A stretch of 22,336 nt of DNA, from contig CATYEA010000004.1 of NCBI GenBank assembly GCA_958405355.1, forward strand, positions 1 to 22,336, written 5' to 3'. The DNA comes from an uncultured Lachnospiraceae bacterium. GTDB lineage: Bacteria > Bacillota > Clostridia > Lachnospirales > Lachnospiraceae. The notes below the pieces were generated by a model. That model ran no database searches and was not told where the DNA came from. It worked only from the letters and a program-made list of their open reading frames with translations. Below, piece after piece: positions 8,133-15,653 of this stretch. Position 1 is the first letter of the stretch. The number at the start of each line of letters is the position of its first letter. The position numbers were made by a program, and so were the translations under genes.

Positions 8133-8678
8133 TCAATGACCGTACACTGAATTTCCTTCCAGGGTCAAAGCGGTAATTCCACCCTCCGCCAGCATCTTTT
8201 CATATTTGCCAATGCTGAACACATCTGCCGAAAATGCCAGCGGCGGCAGGTCGTCTACATCAAACCATCCGGCATCGATAATATCGTCGCCTGGCTTCAG
8301 AGGCTCACTCCCATGATAATAGGAAATCATCACTACAACCAGAGAATGAACGCCATTATCAAACATATTTGAAACGACGTTGATAATACCGTCCGGCGGA
8401 CTTGTAATGCCTGTTTCTTCTTTTGTTTCCCGTATCGCTGCTTCAAAATATGTCTCATCATATTCTATGTATCCGCAAGGGAGACACCACTTCCCCGGAT
8501 AGATGGATTTCTCACCGCGCTTTCCGAGTAATACCTGTCCCTGGTCATTAATTACCAGCACGGCCACACATGGATAAGGATTTTTATAATGAATATAGCC
8601 GCAGTGCGGGCATTTCTGCCGGAGGATTCCGCCTTCCTCAAAATCTTCACATTCGGCTCCGCATTTGATACAAAACAT
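8133..8678 (-). CDS. Nudix hydrolase with N-terminal zinc ribbon (NADH/ADP-ribose pyrophosphatase-like)
   Basis: 181 aa. A small zinc ribbon at the N-terminus has Cys3, Cys6, Cys23 and Cys26 (CIKC and CPHC). The Nudix box, GX5EX7REXXEEXG, is at 69-91 (GYIEYDE ... RETKEETGI), with the Mg-binding glutamates present. The zinc ribbon plus Nudix layout is shared with NADH pyrophosphatases (NudC) and related NDP-sugar or ADP-ribose hydrolases, but the NudC-specific motif after the box is not recognised, so the substrate stays open. The ribosome binding site AAGGAGG overlaps the stop region of the phosphatase gene 10 bp upstream. If it acts on NAD(H) or its breakdown products, that would fit a redox-sensing operon; this is inference. 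Confidence 0.88.
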   Translation of the reverse strand: MFCIKCGAECEDFEEGGILRQKCPHCGYIHYKNPYPCVAVLVINDQGQVLLGKRGEKSIYPGKWCLPCGYIEYDETYFEAAIRETKEETGITSPPDGIINVVSNMFDNGVHSLVVVMISYYHGSEPLKPGDDIIDAGWFDVDDLPPLAFSADVFSIGKYEKMLAEGGITALTLEGNSVYGH

Positions 8679-8688
8679 GATTGCCTCC

Positions 8689-9858
8689 TTAATAATATGT
8701 AATATTTACCTGTTTGCCCAAATGCTCCATCGCATCCTTCAACTGGACAACCAGATTTTTGCGTACACTGATGTCAAATAACTGATTATTTTCATAATTT
8801 GCCTGATTATTGGCCTTACCCACAAAAAGATTCAGTTCAGTACATTCTTCCAATAAAATACGTGCCAGATGGGCGCCGCCGTTCTCTGCGTCCAGAGCCT
8901 CAAAAAAGTCAGCGTCAATATCTCCCTCATCAAACTGACGCAGCAATTTAAATGTATGGCTCATGGTCAGAACACCCTCCGTAACCAAATCCAGACCACG
9001 GATATTGGCCGTCGGCGGCACATCCTTCGTACCGTCGTTATTATTCGTCATTTCCCGGTTCAGATACCGGGCCGCAATCTGGCTGCTTGTACCGCCACAG
9101 ACAATCTTCTTGCCGGCGGCGGCCATAAAATCTTTCATCAGCCGGACATCGTCCTCTTTCTTTTCCGGAGGTCCGGTAAAAATATTGACAATATGACGTT
9201 CAATAATTCTGGTCACAGCCACCGTCGTATCATCTCCAGGCCGCTGCTGGTACAGATCATCACAGGCCTGACTGAGCATGGAAGCAATTCTCGCTGCCGA
9301 CTTGGTTTCCTTCACACATTTTAAGGTGTATTCGGCCATACTTTCCCAGGTCCATCCAAAATTCAGCAGTTCGCCCACACCGGCGTAAATCGTACCATCG
9401 CTCATAAGTACAAAACAGTCATCCGGCTGAACCTGAAAACGATACTCCCGGATTTTTCTTCCGCTGATCTCCCGAAAATTATCCGGTATGGTCATCAACC
9501 GTTTATTCCGAACAAATATACAACCCGGATTGTCAAATTCGACAAGATACGCATCACCGCTGTGGAAAATCTGTAAAATACTGAAAGTCGAATAAGATAC
9601 TCCCCGCACTTTACAGACTGGCAGAGTACTGGCCAGCGTTTCTACTGCTTCCTCAATCGGTTCACCCTTTAAAAACATGGTTCCCAGAATCTTTGATGCC
9701 AACGTTGCCAGAATATTTGCCTTCACACCGCTTCCCATGCCATCGGCCAAAATAACGATATCCGAGTCCTCCGTCTTTAAGATTTCCACCTTATCTCCGC
9801 ATAATTCCTCGTCATGTTTATTCAAACTTTTCCATGACACATCGATACTGACATTCAT
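8689..9858 (-). CDS. SpoIIE-type PP2C serine/threonine phosphatase with an unassigned C-terminal region
   Basis: 389 aa. Residues 1-220 form a SpoIIE/PP2C-like domain: ILADGMGSGVKA (36-47) with the metal-binding Asp39, LMSDGTIYAG (151-160) with Asp154, and PGDDTTVAV (207-215) with Asp209/Asp210. Such enzymes dephosphorylate Ser/Thr-phosphoproteins, classically anti-anti-sigma (STAS) proteins. No PAS, GAF, HAMP or membrane segment is attached, so the input should come from a partner protein. Residues about 225-389 (with VCGGTSSQIAARYLNRE and GLDLVTEGVLTM) are not a domain I recognise. The gene follows the PAS-hydrogenase gene by 18 bp, so the pair is surely co-expressed. A phosphatase next to sensory-type [FeFe]-hydrogenases is a recurring arrangement in Clostridia. 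Confidence 0.85.
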   Translation of the reverse strand: MNVSIDVSWKSLNKHDEELCGDKVEILKTEDSDIVILADGMGSGVKANILATLASKILGTMFLKGEPIEEAVETLASTLPVCKVRGVSYSTFSILQIFHSGDAYLVEFDNPGCIFVRNKRLMTIPDNFREISGRKIREYRFQVQPDDCFVLMSDGTIYAGVGELLNFGWTWESMAEYTLKCVKETKSAARIASMLSQACDDLYQQRPGDDTTVAVTRIIERHIVNIFTGPPEKKEDDVRLMKDFMAAAGKKIVCGGTSSQIAARYLNREMTNNNDGTKDVPPTANIRGLDLVTEGVLTMSHTFKLLRQFDEGDIDADFFEALDAENGGAHLARILLEECTELNLFVGKANNQANYENNQLFDISVRKNLVVQLKDAMEHLGKQVNITYY

Positions 9859-9876
9859 TTCACACCAACCTTCCGC

Positions 9877-11631
9877 CTATCTGCCGTCATCCTCTAACAT
9901 GGAACGCTTCAACTGGTTCAAAGTGGCCTTAGTTTCCGCCGTCGTTTCTCCAAGCAATCCGGCAATCTCCTGAGCCACCATCATCTGCTTATCAATGACC
10001 ATCTGGGCCGCTTCCACGGTTTTCATCTTCAACTGATACTGATGCTCCAGTTCCTTTTCTTCCGCCGTGATATCCTGAATGATCGTCAGCAGTGAATCCT
10101 GATTTTCCATATAAATCACGCTGGTCAACACCGTCATTCCATACGGTTCCAACTCCATTTTTCTTCGGTGGATAGACTGGTGGGTCTTTAAAATATCCTC
10201 AAACAAAGACGCATCCATAAATTCATAAATGTAACGCTCCAACGCTTCCTGCCTGGAAACCTTAAATACCTTTTCTGCCTTCACGTTAAACTCACTGATA
10301 CGCAAATCGTGACGAATAATCAAAATCATATTCGGTGTGGCCTCAAGAACCAGATTAGACATGGACTGGGCCTGTTCATATGTATGCGGAAGACACATAT
10401 CCAGTTCCGCCTTGCCCTGAAATACGGCAATGGCCTTCTCCCGGCAGCTTGTATAACCACAGGCACCGCAGTTTAATTCCTGGTCTTTGTTATACTTTCC
10501 GGTAGCCTTCAGAATTTCCTGAATCTCCTCTTCCGTCGGCATATGGTCATTTTCTTTTCTTGAATAGAATTTCTTAGCCATGACCACATCTACCGGCGCT
10601 TCCAAAGTTTCAGCCGGCGCATATTCTACCTGATCTTCGATATTAAAACGGGCCCGATATCTGGAGAATTCCATCTTCGTCGTCGCCGGTCCCTTGATAC
10701 ATCCGCCTTCACACATATTCATCTCTATAAAACAGTTCTGAATCTCTCCGGCTTCCATGGCTTCCAAAAGCTCCCGGCAGTTTTCAATACCATCCACAAA
10801 CATATGCCTGTATCCGGCTAACTGATCATCCGGACTCGCCAGAGTCTCCGGCTCACCGGAGTCAGGTCTTGACATCATGACCGACTGGATAACGCCCCGG
10901 CTCACCGGATACAGCCGATTGATCTTCGGGTCCGGATTGGCCATCGGACGATTTTCGCATTCACTGAGTACAATATTTTCCGACTGCATCCACTCTTTTA
11001 ATTCTCCAAAATGAATGACCGCATCGATAGCGCCTTCCGTTCGCTCATCTTCTTCCGCCTCTTCCTTCTTTGCCACACACGGGCCTAAGAAAACGACCTT
11101 CGTATCTTCACCATAAAGCTTCTTTATAAGCCGTCCATGGGCCACCATCGGCGACACTACCGGAGCAAGAAACTTCACCAGCGACGGATAATATTTCTCG
11201 ACCAGATCATTCACACTCGGACAGCAGGTTGTGATCATATTTGTCATCTGTCCCTCTGAAAGAATCTTTGCATATTCCTCCGTTACCAGAGCAGCGCCCT
11301 CCGCTGTCTCCCGGACGGCCGTAAACCCAAGCTTCAACAGACCATCCACGACCTGTCCCGGCGTATCATAATCCATAATTCCCAGATAAGACGGAGCAAT
11401 GGACACGACAACCTTTTCGCCGGAACGAATATAATATTTTACCCGGTCCAGATCACTGACAAAGGTCTTGGCATTCTGCGGACAGACTTCCAGACATTTG
11501 CCACACAAAATACAGTATTCCTTCATAATCTGCGCCTGGGCATTTTTCACCCGAATTGCCTTCACTGAACAGGAACGCACACATTTGTAGCAATGCTTAC
11601 AGCTTGCATTCTTAAAATCAATAATCTTCAT
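9877..11631 (-). CDS. hydS: Sensory-type (group C-like) [FeFe]-hydrogenase with PAS domain
   Basis: 584 aa. Order: two [4Fe-4S] ferredoxin clusters (Cys11/14/17/21 and Cys40/43/46/50); an H-cluster domain with altered loops, TTCCPSV (134-140), LGPCVAKKE (182-190) and EMNMCEGGCIKG (303-314), keeping Cys136/137, Cys185, Cys307 and Cys311; a further Fe-S motif CGACGYTSC...C (388, 391, 396, 413); a PAS domain (about 422-520); and a C-terminal helical tail (520-560). Catalytic enzymes have TSCCPxW, MPCxxKxxE and GCxxGGG. Here Trp, Met and the Gly-rich tail are missing, as in putative H2-sensing hydrogenases. No transmembrane segment is present. The PAS and helical tail end before the PP2C phosphatase gene, its likely output. 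The start is an ATG after AGGGGAGAG. It could instead be an Fe-S redox sensor without H2 chemistry. Confidence 0.87.
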   Translation of the reverse strand: MKIIDFKNASCKHCYKCVRSCSVKAIRVKNAQAQIMKEYCILCGKCLEVCPQNAKTFVSDLDRVKYYIRSGEKVVVSIAPSYLGIMDYDTPGQVVDGLLKLGFTAVRETAEGAALVTEEYAKILSEGQMTNMITTCCPSVNDLVEKYYPSLVKFLAPVVSPMVAHGRLIKKLYGEDTKVVFLGPCVAKKEEAEEDERTEGAIDAVIHFGELKEWMQSENIVLSECENRPMANPDPKINRLYPVSRGVIQSVMMSRPDSGEPETLASPDDQLAGYRHMFVDGIENCRELLEAMEAGEIQNCFIEMNMCEGGCIKGPATTKMEFSRYRARFNIEDQVEYAPAETLEAPVDVVMAKKFYSRKENDHMPTEEEIQEILKATGKYNKDQELNCGACGYTSCREKAIAVFQGKAELDMCLPHTYEQAQSMSNLVLEATPNMILIIRHDLRISEFNVKAEKVFKVSRQEALERYIYEFMDASLFEDILKTHQSIHRRKMELEPYGMTVLTSVIYMENQDSLLTIIQDITAEEKELEHQYQLKMKTVEAAQMVIDKQMMVAQEIAGLLGETTAETKATLNQLKRSMLEDDGR

Positions 11632-11649
11632 AAACGCTCTCCCCTACGT

Positions 11650-11681
11650 GCAACATTCTATACCCATTCGTGTATAGTTGC
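11650..11681 (-). promoter_or_regulatory. Hairpin in the hydS 5' leader
   Basis: CTATAC (11672-11677 read on the minus strand) pairs with GTATAG (11658-11663) over an 8-nt loop, extended by GCAA/TTGC (11678-11681 and 11650-11653) with a 4-nt bulge. It lies between the likely transcription start and the ribosome binding site, so it may be an operator or an RNA control structure. No known riboswitch consensus is recognised. Confidence 0.4.
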
Positions 11682-11709
11682 TTTCACCCCTGAAATATTT
11701 TTCTATTGT

Positions 11710-11738
11710 ATTATATCATTCTTTAGTAAACTTTTCAC
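11710..11738 (-). promoter_or_regulatory. Promoter of the hydS transcription unit
   Basis: TATAAT (11710-11715) is perfect; the -35 at 17 bp, GTGAAA (11733-11738), matches only 4 of 6. The strong -10 with a weak -35 suggests an activated promoter. It is the only clear promoter seen for the six genes from hydS to the M15 peptidase. Confidence 0.55.
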
Positions 11739-11803
11739 CTTCCATTCCGTGTTCTTTTTATATTCTTGTACAACTATAAAATTCTTATCATAGTTTTATA
11801 AAA

Positions 11804-11848
11804 GAACCAGCCGCCCTGCTCCCTGGCAAAGAGCAGAACGGCTGGTTC
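11804..11848 (-). terminator. Terminator after the multidomain FAD oxidoreductase gene
   Basis: Large hairpin: GAACCAGCCG (11804-11813) with CGGCTGGTTC (11839-11848) and CTGCTC (11816-11821) with GAGCAG (11831-11836). On the minus strand it is followed by TTTTATAAAA. Confidence 0.88.
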
Positions 11849-11915
11849 AGCAAAATATTTTTCTCTAAAAGTGGCACGAATTGTAAAAATCCGTCCTGAA
11901 TTGTAATTTCAAAAG

Positions 11916-14486
11916 TTAACAGGTTGCACCGCCAACGACGGTTTTTTCAAGAATCTGTTTCTTATCAATCTTACTGTTCAGCAGCTTATCCTGCACATAA
12001 TCAAAACCTAATCTTGCAATTGTATCTGCAAAACGTTCTCCGGAAATTCCTTCATCACGGAAGAACAGGATGGCACGCTCTACCACATCAATGACCTCTT
12101 CTTCGGAAGTAAAAATTCTATCCAATGCACGTCCCTCGGCCACCTTTTTGCCCCAACGTCCGCCGATATATACTTTATAGCCGGTCAGAGATTCGTTGAC
12201 AGCGCCGAATGGACATTTGCCTATACAGCGTCCGCAGTGATTACACTCGTCCAAATGAATCTGAATCTTTCCGTCAACCATTTGCGCTACTTTAATCGGA
12301 CAATTATTCTGAACCTGGCATACTTTACAGCCCTTACATTTTGCCAGGTCAATCTCCGGCAGTCTCTGACCGATAATACCAAGGTCATTTAAATTCGGTT
12401 TTACACAGTTATTTGGACAGCCGCCCACGGCGATTTTAAATTTATGAGGTAAAGATACTCCATGATAACCAACATAATACAAATGATGCAGCTTCTCAGA
12501 AAGATCGAAGGTATCGATTAAGCCATACTGACAGGTAGTTCCTTTACAGGATACCACCGGACGCACTTTGGAACCGGTGCCGCCGGTCTCCAGTCCGGCT
12601 TCCGCCAGGAATGCAAATAACGATTCCAGATTGTCATATGATACACCCTGGATCTCCAAAGTCAAACGGGTCGTCATAGTCACTTCGCCGGAACCGAATT
12701 TTTCAGCAGCCTCAGCCACTTTAATCTGTTCTTCGGAAGTCAGTTTTCCGTTCCGGGTAATCACGCGCACATTAAATACATCATCATATCTCTTATCCTG
12801 CAGACATCCCAAACCTTTGACACGTTTAATCTCGTCTGCCGAAAGCTTCTGTCCGTTACGAGGTACTTTCACATCATTAAAGAAAGCGCCGCCTTCCAGT
12901 ACCTTTGTATTCGTATAACCATAAGCTTTCAGGCGATTCTGCAGGAAGTAACCTCTCTTTCCTTTCGCACATACAAGCAAAAGTTTTGCATCCTTCGCCA
13001 ATCCATCAATCGGCCCATCAACATCAGAAAGATTAATCCAACGGGCGTTCGGAAGGGCTGGAGCCGGCTGTACATCCAATACCGTGTATTCTTTCGCCGC
13101 ACCTGCAGAATATTCCGCCGGACTCATAGAATTAAGGAGCCCATCCATTTTATTTTCCAGAACATAACATGCGGTAACGAACGGATGAATCGCCGTTGAA
13201 AACGGAGGCGCATAAGCAAAATCAAGGGTATCAAAATCATTCAGCTTCATTCCCTGGGAAATGCCTACCACGGCAATATCCGCCATCTTATCAACCGCAC
13301 CTGCACCAAGCACCTGAAGGCCCAGCAGCTTTCTGGTAGCTGTTTCAGCAATCAATTTAACGGTAAATGCAGATGCACCCGGATAATAATGGGCCTTATC
13401 ATCAACTACACAGATAATGGAGGTTGTCTCATATCCTTCCGCTTTCGCCTGAGCTTCCGTAAGACCAGTACGGCCGCCATTTAAAGTCGGAAGCAGACGT
13501 ACCACACCTGTGCCAAGGCATCCGCCGTAACCGTTCCCGATGCCATTCAGAGATTTTGCCATGGCACGGGCCGCCAGATTGGCCGTTGACCCCATGGCTG
13601 ACCATTGATTCCGGCCGGTCAAAGCATTTTTGACCATAGCACAGTCACCAACAGCATAGACATCCGGCAAATTTGTCTTCATGTGTTCATCCACCAGAAT
13701 GGTTCCTCTGACCATTTCAAGCCCTGAATCGGATAGAAATTCTGTTGCCGGGCGAACACCTATAGCCAAAATTACAATATCCGCTGCCAATGTGCCATTA
13801 TCTGTGATGACTTTTTCTGCTTTATCCGCTCCTTCAATACCTTCCAGACTGGTCAATGTCAACACACGCATGCCTGCAGCTTTGAGTTGCTTCTTGGCAT
13901 AATCTGCCATTTCTTCATCAAAAGCATTTGGCATAATCTGAGGTGCCGCATCAATTACAGTCACTTCAAGCCCCTGCGCCATCAGATTTTCTGCCACTTC
14001 CAGGCCAATAAATCCGGCGCCGCAGACAACAGCCTTACGGCATTTTTTCGCCTCTATGTAAGCACGGGCCGAAACCGCATCATCCGGTGTACGCACGCAA
14101 AATACCCCTTGAAGCTGTACGCCGTCTACCGGAGGAACAAACGGCATTGCCCCCGTAGCAATAATTAATTTGTCATAGCTTTCCGTCAATATCTCTCCTG
14201 AATTTTTTTTCAGACAGACCGTCTTTGCACAACTGTCAATCTCAGTTGCCTCCCATGCTGTGAAAACTTCAGCCCTAGTCAGTCCGGAATATTTTTCCGG
14301 CGTGTTCACAATCAGACTTTCTCGCGACGGAATATCTCCGCCTATGTAATAAGGAAGTCCGCATCCGGCATAAGAAATGTCTTCGCTCTTGGTATAGACT
14401 TTCACAATGGCATTACGGTCACAGCGTTTTAACTTAGCTGCCGCTTTTGTGCCCGCGGCCACACCGCCAATAATTACATACTTCAT
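11916..14486 (-). CDS. Multidomain FAD/NAD(P)H oxidoreductase: CoA-disulfide-reductase-like + rhodanese + sirohaem reductase-like + 2x[4Fe-4S]
   Basis: 856 aa. Domain order: FAD/NAD(P)H disulfide oxidoreductase (1-455), with Rossmann motif VIIGGVAAGTKAA (4-16), active Cys42 in SYAGCGLPYY, NAD motif GAGFIG (156-161), FAD motif VYAVGDC (276-282) and YAPPFS (425-430) as in CoA-disulfide reductases/NADH oxidases; rhodanese-like (about 464-545) with candidate persulfide Cys506 (LLVCAKGKRG); sirohaem nitrite/sulfite reductase-like half domain (about 555-705) with CKGTTC (647-652) and GGCPNNC (688-694); and a ferredoxin domain with Cys717/720/723/729 and Cys748/751/754/758. This suggests NAD(P)H-driven reduction of a sulfur compound such as sulfite, polysulfide or a persulfide; the substrate is inference. 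Start chosen at 14486 because AAGGAG lies 11-12 nt upstream; an in-frame ATG at 14507 lacks a ribosome binding site. The divergent LysR is the likely regulator. Confidence 0.82.
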   Translation of the reverse strand: MKYVIIGGVAAGTKAAAKLKRCDRNAIVKVYTKSEDISYAGCGLPYYIGGDIPSRESLIVNTPEKYSGLTRAEVFTAWEATEIDSCAKTVCLKKNSGEILTESYDKLIIATGAMPFVPPVDGVQLQGVFCVRTPDDAVSARAYIEAKKCRKAVVCGAGFIGLEVAENLMAQGLEVTVIDAAPQIMPNAFDEEMADYAKKQLKAAGMRVLTLTSLEGIEGADKAEKVITDNGTLAADIVILAIGVRPATEFLSDSGLEMVRGTILVDEHMKTNLPDVYAVGDCAMVKNALTGRNQWSAMGSTANLAARAMAKSLNGIGNGYGGCLGTGVVRLLPTLNGGRTGLTEAQAKAEGYETTSIICVVDDKAHYYPGASAFTVKLIAETATRKLLGLQVLGAGAVDKMADIAVVGISQGMKLNDFDTLDFAYAPPFSTAIHPFVTACYVLENKMDGLLNSMSPAEYSAGAAKEYTVLDVQPAPALPNARWINLSDVDGPIDGLAKDAKLLLVCAKGKRGYFLQNRLKAYGYTNTKVLEGGAFFNDVKVPRNGQKLSADEIKRVKGLGCLQDKRYDDVFNVRVITRNGKLTSEEQIKVAEAAEKFGSGEVTMTTRLTLEIQGVSYDNLESLFAFLAEAGLETGGTGSKVRPVVSCKGTTCQYGLIDTFDLSEKLHHLYYVGYHGVSLPHKFKIAVGGCPNNCVKPNLNDLGIIGQRLPEIDLAKCKGCKVCQVQNNCPIKVAQMVDGKIQIHLDECNHCGRCIGKCPFGAVNESLTGYKVYIGGRWGKKVAEGRALDRIFTSEEEVIDVVERAILFFRDEGISGERFADTIARLGFDYVQDKLLNSKIDKKQILEKTVVGGATC

Positions 14487-14507
14487 AATCCCCGTTTCTC
14501 CTTTCAT

Positions 14508-14627
14508 TATCCCGAAATAAACCGTTTTTTTTATTATAATACTTGTTATCCATAAATAAAAATCGTAAAATATAATTTATAATATTGAAAAAATCTATAT
14601 ATACAGAATCTTTCAGGGGGAATACAT
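14508..14627. promoter_or_regulatory. Divergent promoter region of the FAD oxidoreductase and lysR
   Basis: Very AT-rich, 120 bp. Minus-strand TATAAT at 14533-14538 (weak -35 TTTTAT at 14556-14561) serves the oxidoreductase. Plus-strand TTGTTA (14543-14548), 17-bp spacer and TAAAAT (14566-14571) is a candidate lysR promoter. The imperfect palindrome AATAT-N8-ATATT (14569-14586) could be a LysR box. AGGGGGAA lies upstream of the lysR ATG. Confidence 0.5.
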
Positions 14628-15602
14628 ATGACTATTCGACATTTGAAAATATTTATTACAGTGGCAGAAACCGGCTCCATGAGTACTGCAGCCAATCGCC
14701 TTTATTTATCACAGCCGACTGTCAGCCAGGCAATCCGGGATTTGGAAAATCACTATCAGATACAATTATTTGAACGTTCACACAAGAAGCTTTTTATTAC
14801 GGAGGAAGGCCGCCAATTACTGAATCTGGCCCGCATGACTGTGGGTAACTTTGACAGTCTGGAGCTTTCCATGCAAAGTTTCCAGGAGCGCATCCATCTG
14901 CGCATCGGGTCCTCTCTGACCGTAGGAACCTGTCTTATGGCAAAGGTTATTTCTGACCTGGAAAAAGAATATCCTAAGATGGATATCTATTCCTTCGTCA
15001 GCAACACCGCGGAAATTGAGCAGAAATTACTCCGGCATGAACTGGACGTCGCCATCGTGGAGGGAATCATCGAATCTCCTGAATTAGCCAGTATACCGAT
15101 TGTAGAAGACTCCCTCGTTCTTGTGTGCGGAAAAAATCATGACTTTTATGAAAAAGAGGTTGTCTACGCTTCGGAGCTGGAAGGACAGAAGTTTGCCATA
15201 CGTGAAAAAGGCAGCGGAACCCGGAAATTATTCGAACAATATCTATCCACGCATAACATCCATATAAAAACCTCCTGGGAGGCCAACTGCCCCCGCACAA
15301 TTATGAATGCTGTCATTTATAATAACGCCCTCGCCGTTATATCTGAACGATTGGTAAAACACGAATGTATTCACAAGACAGTAAAAATCTTCCATTACGA
15401 AACCGGGGAATGGAACCGTCATTTTAAATTAGTTTATCTGAAAAACAACTCTGGCGGCGCTGACCATTTCTGCTGTCCTGCCGGCAGCAAGGTTTCCTCC
15501 CCTGGCATTGAAAATCTGCGGACCGTGCTGGAACGTTACCGTACTATAAATCTTCCCCAGGAAATTTCCTCCTGCGTATTTAAAAACGATAAAATATCTT
15601 AA
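14628..15602 (+). CDS. LysR-family transcriptional regulator
   Basis: 324 aa, the standard LTTR length. The N-terminal winged helix-turn-helix is clear: MTIRHLKIFITVAETGSM, then AANRLYLSQPTVSQAIRDLE (about 21-40) and LFERSHKKLFITEEGRQLL (residues about 46-64). The effector-binding domain covers about 90-300, with the LRIGSSLTVG start and LDVAIVEGIIE (about 137-147). The start is an ATG preceded by AGGGGGAA. The gene is divergent from the FAD/rhodanese/sirohaem oxidoreductase, which such regulators usually control; an effector linked to sulfur or cysteine metabolism would fit but cannot be read from sequence. It is convergent with the hydrogenase operon, sharing the terminator at 15610-15641. 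The C-terminal 40 residues, with CVFKND at the end, are poorly conserved in type. Confidence 0.92.
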   Translation: MTIRHLKIFITVAETGSMSTAANRLYLSQPTVSQAIRDLENHYQIQLFERSHKKLFITEEGRQLLNLARMTVGNFDSLELSMQSFQERIHLRIGSSLTVGTCLMAKVISDLEKEYPKMDIYSFVSNTAEIEQKLLRHELDVAIVEGIIESPELASIPIVEDSLVLVCGKNHDFYEKEVVYASELEGQKFAIREKGSGTRKLFEQYLSTHNIHIKTSWEANCPRTIMNAVIYNNALAVISERLVKHECIHKTVKIFHYETGEWNRHFKLVYLKNNSGGADHFCCPAGSKVSSPGIENLRTVLERYRTINLPQEISSCVFKNDKIS

Positions 15603-15609
15603 AGCAAAA

Positions 15610-15641
15610 CAGGAAGAGCTTATTGCTCTTCCTGCATTTTT
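15610..15641 (+). terminator. Terminator of lysR, possibly also of the hyd operon
   Basis: Perfect 10-bp stem CAGGAAGAGC (15610-15619) and GCTCTTCCTG (15625-15634) with a TTATT loop, then CATTTTTG. On the minus strand the same stem is followed by TTTTGCTTT, so it may weakly terminate the convergent hydA. Confidence 0.88.
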
Positions 15642-15653
15642 GTTATAAATTAC

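Larger units (their letters stand above)
11632..11915. other. Intergenic region between the FAD oxidoreductase and hydS: terminator, promoter and leader hairpin
   Basis: 284 bp without a gene. It holds the terminator of the upstream minus-strand gene (11804-11848), a TTGTACAA palindrome (11766-11773), the inverted repeat AACTAT/ATAGTT (11772-11777, 11790-11795), the hydS promoter (11710-11738) and a hairpin in the hydS leader (11650-11681). Nothing else is seen. Confidence 0.6.

Noticed and set aside
9877..11631. A second catalytic H2-producing hydrogenase
   Set aside because: H-cluster loops are altered, a PAS domain is attached, and a phosphatase rather than redox partner subunits follows.
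11878..11906. GAATTGTAA direct repeat (11878-11886, 11898-11906)
   Set aside because: Short, AT-rich and located just after a stop codon; likely chance.
11632..11915. A riboswitch or small RNA gene upstream of hydS
   Set aside because: Only a terminator, promoter and simple hairpins are visible; no conserved riboswitch core is recognised.
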